Positions 1 to 5,846 are shown, numbered from the stretch's first letter. The stretch: DNA of 7,642 nucleotides from Chloroflexota bacterium (GCA_012798275.1 JAAZNO010000035.1:1-7642); one strand, 5' to 3'. The notes: generated from the letters alone by a model not told the origin. A program made the numbers and translations.

Positions 1-129
1 CTGCAGGCCAGGGCCGGAGGGCTGTTCGCCGAGTCAGCGAACGCGCCCGCTCTGCATCCGTGCACGGTCTGTGGGCAGCCCACGACCGCCGAGGGGCGCT
101 GCAGCTTCTGCCGGCTCTGGGAATGTTGA
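1..129 (+). CDS. C-terminal end of a TtuA/NcsA-type tRNA 2-thiolation enzyme (partial)
   Basis: The first 42 codons of the window are open in frame 1 and end at TGA 127-129; the start lies outside. The visible tail carries two CxxC pairs (C21-x2-C24 and C34-x2-C37, joined by GQPTTAEGR) followed by RLWE. This closely resembles the C-terminal zinc finger of TtuA (remembered Thermus form: CERCGYPTT, then CAFCRMW) and of the wider NcsA/Ctu1 (TIGR00269) group. Those enzymes activate a tRNA uridine with ATP and replace its oxygen with sulfur; TtuA makes 2-thioribothymidine at position 54, which stabilises tRNA at high temperature. The ATP-pyrophosphatase domain and catalytic cysteines are out of view, so the substrate position cannot be decided. 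It is transcribed toward moxR, 145 bases upstream. Another zinc-finger protein is possible but less likely. Confidence 0.68.
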   Translation: MQARAGGLFAESANAPALHPCTVCGQPTTAEGRCSFCRLWEC

Positions 130-176
130 GAGAAGCGCACTCCCCGGCCCCAGCTTGCCACCGGAGACGCCATAAG

Positions 177-265
177 GCGTGAAGGCGTCCACGTGTGAAG
201 GTGTAAAGGTGCGAACGTAAGTGATTCGCCTTTTCGCTTTATCGCCTTTTCGCTTTATCGCTTGC
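177..265. repeat. Two facing arrays of degenerate 8-bp tandem repeats
   Basis: From 177 to 216 the plus strand reads as five consecutive octamers, four fitting GYGNRAAM loosely (for example GCGTGAAG, GTGTAAAG) and one (185-192) diverged. From 226 to 265 the sequence is again 8-periodic, with an exact 16-bp unit repeated twice; read on the minus strand its octamers are GCGAAAAG and GCGATAAA, clearly related to the first array. The two arrays therefore face each other, and where they meet 211-215 (GCGAA) can pair with 225-229 (TTCGC), with further imperfect pairing of 205-209 with 230-234. The array ends directly before the moxR ribosome-binding site. Origin (slippage-generated low-complexity DNA) and function are unknown. 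Confidence 0.7.
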
Positions 266-274
266 GGAGGTGAA

Positions 275-1255
<981 letters not shown>

Positions 1256-1301
1256 GGGATGAGATGCGCCGTCCTACCGCGCCCCTCACCGGTGATTCCA
1301 C

Positions 1302-2198
1302 ATGATCCCTGCCCCGGCTTCTCCTCCCCAGACTAACCTCACCTGGCTCTCGCGGCTGCGCTTCGTGGTTCACGGGCGCAAGGGCTGGGGCACCTGGGGG
1401 GAACGTCGCTCCGCGCGGCGCGGCGCCGGGCTGGAATTCGCCGATTTTCGGGACTACACCCCCGGCGACGACCCCCGCCGCGTGGATTGGAACCTCTACG
1501 CGCGCTCCGATCGCGCCTACGTGCGGCTCTATGAAGAAGAAGCCGATCTCGCCGTGATCGTGGCCCTCGACAGCAGCGCCTCGATGGGCTGGGGCGACCG
1601 CTGGCCCGCGACGCGCGCGCTCGCCGAGGCGTTAGGCGGCATCGCCCTGCTCGGCGGCGACGCGCTGCGGGGAATGTGGCTGCAACAGGAGAGCGCCGTC
1701 CCGCTCTGGGGGCCGCATTCCGGCGGCGAATGGCTGAGCGAATGGCGCGAGCGGCTCGCTTCCCTCAATCCCGCCGGCGCGACAGCGCTCGGACCGGCGC
1801 TGCGGGACCTGGGAGCGCGTCTGGCAGCCCGCGCGCCGCGTCCCGCGCTGATCCTGCTCCTCACCGACGGCTACGACGCGGCGGGGCTGGAGTCCGGCGC
1901 GGCGACGCTCGCCGCGCGTGGGCACGAAGTCGTCCTGCTCCATCTGCTCACGCCGGAGGAGCTCGAGCCGACGCTGCGGGGCGAGCTGCGCCTCGTGGAT
2001 GTGGAAAGCGGCGCGCACCGTGATGTGACGCTGGATGGGGCGACACTCGCGGCGTACCAGGAGCGCCGCACCGCCTGGCAGGCTGCCCTGCGTCAGGCCG
2101 TGAGCGCGCGCGGGGGACGCTATCTCAGCCTGAGCACGGCAACGCCGCTCAAGCGCGTGGTGTTGGAAGAGCTGCGACGCGCGGGAGTCGTGCGATAA
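1302..2198 (+). CDS. DUF58 / von Willebrand A-like protein, MoxR partner
   Basis: A 298-residue protein with the DUF58 signature GLEFADFRDYTPGDDPRR (residues 43-60) followed by VDWN. It continues into a von Willebrand A-like fold with an apparently complete metal-ion (MIDAS) site: DSSAS (D90, S92, S94), T161 in NPAGATALG, and D189 in LLLTDG. Many DUF58 proteins begin with two membrane helices; here I see none, and residues 1-20 are only mildly hydrophobic, so this looks like a shorter cytoplasmic version. The family commonly pairs with MoxR ATPases, which are thought to load or remodel the vWA domain; the exact process served here is unknown. ATG 1302 is the natural start, with a weak GGTG at 1291-1294. 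It lies 46 bases after moxR and is probably co-transcribed. No further Bat-type or transglutaminase partner follows, so the locus is a minimal two-gene version. Confidence 0.93.
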   Translation: MIPAPASPPQTNLTWLSRLRFVVHGRKGWGTWGERRSARRGAGLEFADFRDYTPGDDPRRVDWNLYARSDRAYVRLYEEEADLAVIVALDSSASMGWGDRWPATRALAEALGGIALLGGDALRGMWLQQESAVPLWGPHSGGEWLSEWRERLASLNPAGATALGPALRDLGARLAARAPRPALILLLTDGYDAAGLESGAATLAARGHEVVLLHLLTPEELEPTLRGELRLVDVESGAHRDVTLDGATLAAYQERRTAWQAALRQAVSARGGRYLSLSTATPLKRVVLEELRRAGVVR

Positions 2199-2233
2199 CT
2201 CCCGCCGCGCCGGGGGATCGCGCCCCGTATTGC

Positions 2234-2266
2234 CTGGCGTGTGTGCGCCAGAAAGCGTTTTTCGCT
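2234..2266 (+). terminator. Possible terminator of the moxR-DUF58 unit
   Basis: A six-pair stem, CTGGCG (2234-2239) with CGCCAG (2246-2251) around a TGTGTG loop, is followed six bases later by TTTTT at 2258-2262. A second tiny stem (AGCG 2254-2257, CGCT 2263-2266) places that T run in its loop. The order stem then T run, 36 bases after the DUF58 stop, suits a weak intrinsic terminator, but the stem is short and the gap before the T run is longer than usual. Confidence 0.35.
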
Positions 2267-2415
2267 GACGCCCCCACAAAATCCCACCGGGCCAAATTTG
2301 GGACCTGAGAATCTATACTGTTCATGGTCGTAATCTTTCAAATCTCGTAGCTGTTTAGCCTGGCGCCAGGCAGCCAGACAGCGATGGATGAACTTTTGTG
2401 ACTTGGAAGCTTTTT

Positions 2416-2437
2416 CCCCTCCCCCAGCCCCCTCCCC
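2416..2437 (-). other. Mirror-symmetric C/G tract with G-quadruplex pattern on the minus strand
   Basis: The plus strand reads C4-T-C5-AG-C5-T-C4, a perfect mirror repeat with 10-base arms around AG. The minus strand therefore has four runs of at least four guanines separated by loops of 1, 2 and 1 bases, a strong quadruplex pattern. The plus strand is almost purely pyrimidine from 2411 to 2437, so triplex (H-DNA) is another option. The tract also overlaps the left arm of the hairpin at 2427-2466, and 2416-2424 can pair with the same right arm (2456-2464), giving two mutually exclusive folds. Confidence 0.6.
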
Positions 2438-2559
2438 AACAGCGTGTGCGCCGTTGGGGAGGGGGCGAAAAAAATAAAGGGTTTTGCAGGCGGGCTGCGC
2501 CCGCCTGCAAAACCCCACAAAAAAAGTTCTCCTTCCCCCCGCGGCGCGGGGGGAAGGAG
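2427..2559. repeat. Cluster of three perfect hairpins
   Basis: Three perfect palindromic stems follow each other. Stem 1: 2427-2440 with 2453-2466, 14 pairs, 12-base loop that can add three more pairs (GCG/CGC). Stem 2: 2479-2495 with 2499-2515, 17 pairs, loop TGC. Stem 3: 2529-2542 with 2546-2559, 14 pairs, loop GGC. The linkers are A-rich (2468-2478 and 2518-2525). None is followed by a T run on the plus strand, so they do not look like plus-strand intrinsic terminators; on the minus strand stems 2 and 3 do have T-rich DNA after them. They sit inside the large inverted repeat and resemble REP/BIME-type extragenic palindromes. Confidence 0.75.
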
Positions 2560-2705
2560 CCAGGGGACAGGGAAGGTAAAAGATTATGCGTATAACCAAG
2601 TTTAATTCTTAATTTCCAGCAATTACCCGGAAATCTATGCCGTTCCCTGGCTGGTAGCTGAACGGTTACTAATGAAAGATTGTGACCGTGGGAAGTATAA
2701 AAGAA

Positions 2706-3557
2706 ATGGAGACGGTGCCGCTGAGCGACCTGGAGACGGCGCGGCGATGGGCCACGGAACAGCTCGCGCCCATCACAGAACAGCCGCGCCTCGAAGCCGA
2801 GCTGCTGCTGACGGCGCTCCTCGGCTGCAACCGCGCCACGCTGCTGGCGCACCTCGACGCGCCCTTGCCCCCGATGGCGGCGACGACCTACCGCAGCTGG
2901 GTACAGCGTCGCGCCACCGGGGAGCCGCTGCCCTACATCACCGGCCACATCGAGTTCTTCGGCCTCGAGTTCACCGTCACGCCGGCCGTGCTCATCCCCC
3001 GCCCGGAGACCGAATTGCTCGTGGAAACGGCGCTCGCGCACGCCGGCCTCGCTCCCCGCATTGCCGATGTGGGGACGGGATCGGGCTGCATCATCGTGAC
3101 GCTCGCCCGGCACCTGCCGCAGGCGCGGTGTTACGCGGTGGACCTCTCGGCAGCAGCACTGGAGGTCGCGCGGCTGAACGCGGCGCGGCACGGCGTCGCC
3201 GAACGCATCCGCTTCCTGGAAGGGGATCTGCTCGCGCCGCTGCCGGAGCCGGTAGACCTCATCGTCAGCAATCCGCCCTACGTCGCCGAGAGCGAGTGGG
3301 AGACGTTGCCGGTCTCCGTGCGCCGGGAGCCGGCCCTGGCGCTCCTCGGTGGGGAAGAGGGACTCGATGCCGTGCAGCGCTTGCTGGCGCAGGCGCCCGC
3401 GAGCCTGCGCCCCGGCGGGATGCTACTGATGGAGATCGGCGAGCAGCAGGGGGCCGCGGCGCTGGCGCTGGCCAGGGCGACCTTTCCCGCCGCCGAATGC
3501 CGCCTCCTGCAGGACCTGGCAGGCAAAGATCGCGTCTTGTGGGTGCGGGGAAGATGA
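2706..3557 (+). CDS. prmC: Release factor glutamine methyltransferase PrmC (HemK)
   Basis: A 283-residue SAM-dependent methyltransferase that N5-methylates the glutamine of the GGQ motif in release factors RF1 and RF2, needed for efficient termination of translation in the cytoplasm. The N-terminal helical substrate-binding domain (about residues 1-75) is followed by IPRPET (97-102), the SAM-binding loop DVGTGSGC (121-128), an acidic residue after the next strand in AVDLS (144-148), and the catalytic NPPY (189-192) preceded by LIVS. Length and order match E. coli PrmC. I chose ATG 2706 because GGGAAG at 2690-2695 precedes it by 10 bases and because the in-frame GTGs at 2682 and 2688 lie inside the inverted-repeat arm ending at 2699. 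If GTG 2682 is used, eight residues are added. It stands alone here: not next to prfA, converging with the downstream permease gene. Confidence 0.95.
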   Translation: METVPLSDLETARRWATEQLAPITEQPRLEAELLLTALLGCNRATLLAHLDAPLPPMAATTYRSWVQRRATGEPLPYITGHIEFFGLEFTVTPAVLIPRPETELLVETALAHAGLAPRIADVGTGSGCIIVTLARHLPQARCYAVDLSAAALEVARLNAARHGVAERIRFLEGDLLAPLPEPVDLIVSNPPYVAESEWETLPVSVRREPALALLGGEEGLDAVQRLLAQAPASLRPGGMLLMEIGEQQGAAALALARATFPAAECRLLQDLAGKDRVLWVRGR

Positions 3558-3609
3558 GATGGCGACGCAAAAAATTTTCGCCGCAGAGGCGTGAAGAATT
3601 CAAAATGCA

Positions 3610-3636
3610 CAGGCTGGGGATGAACTCCCCAGCCTG
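3610..3636. terminator. Hairpin between convergent genes, possible bidirectional terminator
   Basis: An 11-pair perfect stem, 3610-3620 (CAGGCTGGGGA) with 3626-3636, closes a five-base loop TGAAC. It lies 53 bases after the prmC stop and 66 bases beyond the end of the opposing permease gene. Neither side has a classical T run directly after the stem; on the minus strand a T-rich stretch (TTTTGAATTCTT) begins five bases later. Position between two convergent genes supports a terminator role. Confidence 0.5.
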
Positions 3637-3645
3637 ACATAAGCC

Positions 3646-3694
3646 AATAAAATTCACCGACCCCTTCCCCCAAGCCCTCAAGCAAGGAAAGGGG
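3646..3694 (-). terminator. Likely terminator of the permease gene
   Basis: Read on the minus strand just past the permease stop, CCCCTTTCC (3694-3686) can pair with the G-rich segment ending at 3661 (about nine pairs including one G-U, extendable by wobble pairs). T-rich DNA, TTTTATT (3652-3646), follows eight bases later. The spacing is a little long, so this is a moderate call. Confidence 0.4.
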
Positions 3695-3701
3695 CGGGTG
3701 A

Positions 3702-5027
3702 TCAGGCGTGGACTTTCGCTTCCCCGCGCGTGACGCCCTGCATCGAGAACGCCGCCAGGATGAAGAAAATCACCGGCATCAGCAGGACCAGGTTGTAGTT
3801 CCTGAAATGCTCGATGAGATACCCATTGAGAATCGGCCCGACGATGGCCGCCAGCTGGGAAGCCAGATAATACAATCCCGTGAAGGTGCCGATGTTGGCG
3901 TCGCTATCGGACGTGTCAATGACCATCGGCAGGCTGTTGATATTCACCAGGCTCCAGGCGACGCCGCCCAGGGCCAGCGCGATGCCGATGACGATCATGT
4001 TGGGGACGAAGAATCCCATGAGCAGCAGCCCGGCAAAGACTCCCAGGCCTATCGTGATGGTGCGTTTGCGGCCAATGCGCGCTGCGATGTAGCCGCTGGG
4101 GATGGAGAAGAGAACGAAGGCAATGAAGGAAATGCTGAAGAGCAGCGACGCCTGGTTCTCAGCGATGTGCAACACGTTGACGCCGTAAGACGTGAAGAAA
4201 GTCTCGATGGCGTTGTAACCCACAAACCAGAAGAAAATCGAAAGCATCAGCAGGAGCAGGCTTTTCCGCGCCGCCGGAGAGATGCGGCGCACGCCCTTGA
4301 GCGCATCGAAAGCCCCTTCCTCCTCGCGCGCCTCGCCAGCCTCGCCCAGCTGTCGCGGCTCTTTGACGAAGAAAATCAGCATCAGCACCGCCAACACCAT
4401 CAACACCCCGCTGACGATGAAAGGCAAGGTGATGCTTACGTTGTAAAGGAAGGCCCCTACCAGCGTGATGAGGATGCCACCCAGGCCCCCCATGAGGTTG
4501 ATAATGCCATTAGCCTGACTCCGCAACGGCGAGGGGGTGAGATCGGGCATCAGCGAGATCACCGGCGTGCGGAAGCCGGCCATGGTCGTGATGAAGATGC
4601 CGACAGCGACGATGAAGAACGCCAGCGGCTGTCGCAGCTGCTCCGTCATGCCGTTGAGCTCGGGGGGAATCATCCGCACGATGAAGGGAATGAGGATGAA
4701 AGCGATTATCGAGATCGGCGCGAGCGTGACGATGAAGGGCTTGCGGCGTCCCCCCAGTTTCGGCGACCAGACGCGGTCGCTCCAGAGGCCGATGAGCGGC
4801 AGGAGGAAGAGGGCCACGATGTTGTCCAGGGTCATGATGAGGCCAGTGAGGCCCGGTCCCAACCCAAAGCCCGAGGTCTTCGTCGTCCCCTCGAAGAGCG
4901 GATTGCCCGCCTGGAGGAAGATGGGCACGTAGTCGTTGTAGAGCTTCCACATGACGCTGATGCCAAAGAAACCGAAACCGATGAGGAACGTCTTCTGAAA
5001 ATCAAGTTTGGGGCGCGGTTTTTCCAT
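3702..5027 (-). CDS. MFS permease, SLC45/GPH-like (probable sugar transporter)
   Basis: A 441-residue integral membrane protein with about 12 hydrophobic helices. In order: helix 1 about 13-33; helix 2 about 57-80; the cytoplasmic loop GLWSDRVWSPKLGGRRKP (80-97), an MFS loop 2-3 signature; helices 3-6 up to about 221; a charged central loop 222-256 rich in E, R and K; helices 7-12 from about 257 to 430; and a second-half loop GYIAARIGRKR (312-322). PDLTPSPLRSQANG (161-174) resembles the D-x(n)-R-x-x-ANG segment of SLC45/GPH symporters, which move disaccharides or glycosides with cations. The substrate cannot be read from sequence. ATG 5027 is supported by GGGAGG at 5043-5038 with a 10-base spacer. 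Base composition is visibly less G+C-rich than moxR, prmC or the lipoprotein gene. It converges with prmC; no sugar-using enzymes are adjacent. Confidence 0.88.
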   Translation of the reverse strand: MEKPRPKLDFQKTFLIGFGFFGISVMWKLYNDYVPIFLQAGNPLFEGTTKTSGFGLGPGLTGLIMTLDNIVALFLLPLIGLWSDRVWSPKLGGRRKPFIVTLAPISIIAFILIPFIVRMIPPELNGMTEQLRQPLAFFIVAVGIFITTMAGFRTPVISLMPDLTPSPLRSQANGIINLMGGLGGILITLVGAFLYNVSITLPFIVSGVLMVLAVLMLIFFVKEPRQLGEAGEAREEEGAFDALKGVRRISPAARKSLLLLMLSIFFWFVGYNAIETFFTSYGVNVLHIAENQASLLFSISFIAFVLFSIPSGYIAARIGRKRTITIGLGVFAGLLLMGFFVPNMIVIGIALALGGVAWSLVNINSLPMVIDTSDSDANIGTFTGLYYLASQLAAIVGPILNGYLIEHFRNYNLVLLMPVIFFILAAFSMQGVTRGEAKVHA

Positions 5028-5122
5028 GTCAGAGATACCTCCCGTTGTGTGAATTTAGGATCCAGGCAAACGCGACCTGCGGCGAGCGATCACATCCCGT
5101 CGGCGACCGGCTCACGCGCTTA

Positions 5123-5150
5123 GTTTTAGCATGAAAGCCAGGCAAAGCAA
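5123..5150 (-). promoter_or_regulatory. Weak candidate promoter for the permease gene
   Basis: On the minus strand TTGCTT (5150-5145) and TAAAAC (5128-5123) are separated by 16 bases, with TGC just before the -10 (extended -10 form). It lies about 95 bases upstream of ATG 5027. The match is partial; other AT-rich hexamers nearby could serve. Confidence 0.28.
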
Positions 5151-5169
5151 ATGCCCCTTCGAAAATAAG

Positions 5170-5235
5170 GAGCCGTGAGCTGTGAGTAGAGAGTTGTCGC
5201 AGCCTCTGCCACACGCGCCCACGTGCCCACGTTAT
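5170..5235. repeat. Short heptamer array followed by octamer array
   Basis: Positions 5170-5197 are four 7-base units each starting GAG (for example GAGCCGT, GAGCTGT). Positions 5212-5235 are three 8-base units each starting CACG (CACGCGCC, CACGTGCC, then a diverged copy). Both are degenerate short-period tandem repeats like those at 177-265. They fill part of the 323-base gap between the permease and LysM genes. No gene is convincing in the gap. Confidence 0.55.
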
Positions 5236-5257
5236 TCTTAACAGTCGGCTTCTGTCC

Positions 5258-5294
5258 GGGGGATTCCTCCTCCGCCAGGCTGCGCAAGTCCCCC
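5258..5294. repeat. Short inverted repeat
   Basis: GGGGGA (5258-5263) pairs with TCCCCC (5289-5294), extendable by one G-U and one A-T pair to eight pairs, around a 23-base loop. It sits next to the stronger hairpin at 5300-5334. No T run follows in either direction. Significance is unclear; it may be part of a dispersed extragenic repeat. Confidence 0.4.
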
Positions 5295-5299
5295 ATAAC

Positions 5300-5334
5300 G
5301 ACATCCGGCGAAAGAAAACCCCTCGCCGGATGTC
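5300..5334 (-). terminator. Strong hairpin downstream of the LysM gene, probable terminator
   Basis: An 11-pair perfect stem (5300-5310 with 5324-5334, GACATCCGGCG and its complement) encloses a 13-base loop. It begins 16 bases past the stop of the minus-strand LysM gene, where a transcription terminator is expected. No T run follows on the minus strand (GTTATGGG), so it is not a textbook intrinsic terminator; it could instead protect the 3' end of the transcript. Confidence 0.5.
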
Positions 5335-5350
5335 AAAAGTTTCAGCCGGA

Positions 5351-5551
5351 TTATTTGGTCTTGCCCATCAGACTGACTTTGGGCTTGTCCTCTGGAATCT
5401 CTAGCTCCATCCCGGGCTGAATGACGTTCGGATCCTTGATGATCGCCTTATTGGCGGCATAGATCTCCTCCCACTTCTCAGCATCGCCGAGCAGCTCCTT
5501 CGCAATCTTCCGCAGACTGTCGCCGGCCTTCACCGTGTACTTCTTGCTCAT
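5351..5551 (-). CDS. Small LysM-domain protein
   Basis: A 66-residue protein that is almost entirely one LysM domain (about residues 4-53: YTVKAGDSLRKIA, then NPNVIQPG-like DPNVIQPGMELEIP) plus a lysine-rich tail. LysM modules bind N-acetylglucosamine-containing glycans such as peptidoglycan. No signal peptide or membrane segment is visible, so either the protein stays in the cytoplasm or leaves by another route. Cytoplasmic proteins with a C-terminal LysM (E. coli YgaU/Kbp, which adds a BON domain) show such use exists. ATG 5551 has AAAGGAG nine bases upstream and a near-consensus promoter at 5593-5621. Expression is therefore probably high. It is monocistronic, with a hairpin 16 bases past the stop and the permease gene 323 bases further. 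The true function is unknown. Confidence 0.88.
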   Translation of the reverse strand: MSKKYTVKAGDSLRKIAKELLGDAEKWEEIYAANKAIIKDPNVIQPGMELEIPEDKPKVSLMGKTK

Positions 5552-5592
5552 GAAACCACACTCCTTTCGGCTGAGATTGAAACGCCACTTTT

Positions 5593-5621
5593 ATTATAGG
5601 GCCAATGACAAAAGGCGTCAA
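5593..5621 (-). promoter_or_regulatory. Near-consensus sigma-70 promoter of the LysM gene
   Basis: On the minus strand TTGACG (5621-5616) and a perfect TATAAT (5598-5593) are separated by exactly 17 bases. Transcription would start near 5586, giving a leader of about 35 bases that contains the AAAGGAG ribosome-binding site before ATG 5551. This is the best promoter in the window. Confidence 0.8.
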
Positions 5622-5812
5622 GTTTTTCGAGCGGATGGATGAACGCCAGGCGGCCCTTCATCAGCGGCTGGAGCTGGCCTAGCACCTGCCCCAGAGCCGG
5701 GCCCAATGGGCACCGGCTGACATGAATATCCTCACTCGCGGCGGTCGGCGAGGACGGAATCCCTCCCTGACACAGGCATGAGAGACCTCCTTTACGGTGC
5801 CCGCCCCAGAAG
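5622..5812. other. Intergenic stretch without a convincing gene
   Basis: Between the two divergent promoters I find no conserved protein. It contains a hairpin at 5695-5718 (AGCCGG/CCGGCT plus GCCC/GGGC, loop AAT, one bulged A), a strong Shine-Dalgarno-like AAAGGAGG on the minus strand (5793-5786) in front of a 15-codon reading frame (5779-5732), and a plus-strand frame 5605-5781 interrupted only by TAG at 5680-5682. These may be remnants of a decayed gene or of a dispersed repeat. Confidence 0.4.
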
Positions 5813-5840
5813 TTGACACCCCCCCGCTTTCTTCGATAAT
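5813..5840 (+). promoter_or_regulatory. Promoter placed for a leaderless transcript of the lipoprotein gene
   Basis: TTGACA (5813-5818, perfect -35) and GATAAT (5835-5840) are 16 bases apart, the spacer being a C run and CTTTCTTC. The start codon ATG 5847 lies only six bases after the -10 hexamer, which is where transcription itself should begin, and there is no Shine-Dalgarno sequence between them. The mRNA is therefore predicted to be leaderless. Confidence 0.7.
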
Positions 5841-5846
5841 GGACGC

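Larger units (their letters stand above)
2314..2699. repeat. Long imperfect inverted repeat: MITE-like element or structured RNA
   Basis: The left arm 2314-2370 is partly complementary to 2646-2699. Counting G-U pairs on the plus strand: 2314-2340 with 2673-2699 gives 26 of 27 pairs (only G2320/A2693 fails); 2347-2359 with 2657-2669 gives 13 of 13; 2365-2370 (GCCAGG) with 2646-2651 gives 6 of 6. Between these helices are internal loops of 6x3 and 5x5 bases. Inside the repeat, 2400-2406 can pair with 2596-2602, and three perfect hairpins fill the centre (2427-2559). The outer ends read TATACT and AGTATA, resembling TA-targeting IS630/mariner-type MITEs. No protein is encoded inside. Alternatives are a chimeric pair of inverted dispersed repeats or a structured leader of prmC. 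The pairing is read directly from sequence; origin and function are inference. Confidence 0.7.

Noticed and set aside
2427..2559. The three hairpins as a CRISPR array
   Set aside because: The stems differ in sequence and spacing, with no direct repeat and no unique spacers.
2355..3191. A 278-codon minus-strand frame across the inverted repeat and prmC
   Set aside because: It translates hairpin DNA and the antisense of prmC, with no recognisable domain.
3570..3597. CGCCGCAGAGGCG-type sequence after prmC as part of prmC or a new gene
   Set aside because: It is past the stop; it resembles a common extragenic low-complexity motif but only one short copy is seen here.
3708..5123. A 471-codon open frame on the plus strand opposite the permease
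   Set aside because: Its product is an implausible mix rich in D, E, R, H and Q with no fold, and it mirrors the permease codons; the minus-strand frame has clear membrane helices and MFS motifs.
5029..5304. A 91-codon minus-strand frame upstream of the permease
   Set aside because: It runs through tandem repeats and part of a hairpin, has Arg/Trp-rich composition and no family resemblance.
5550..5663. A 37-codon minus-strand frame overlapping the LysM start by ATGA
   Set aside because: It contains the LysM promoter and would have its own start far from any ribosome-binding site; overlap is probably chance.
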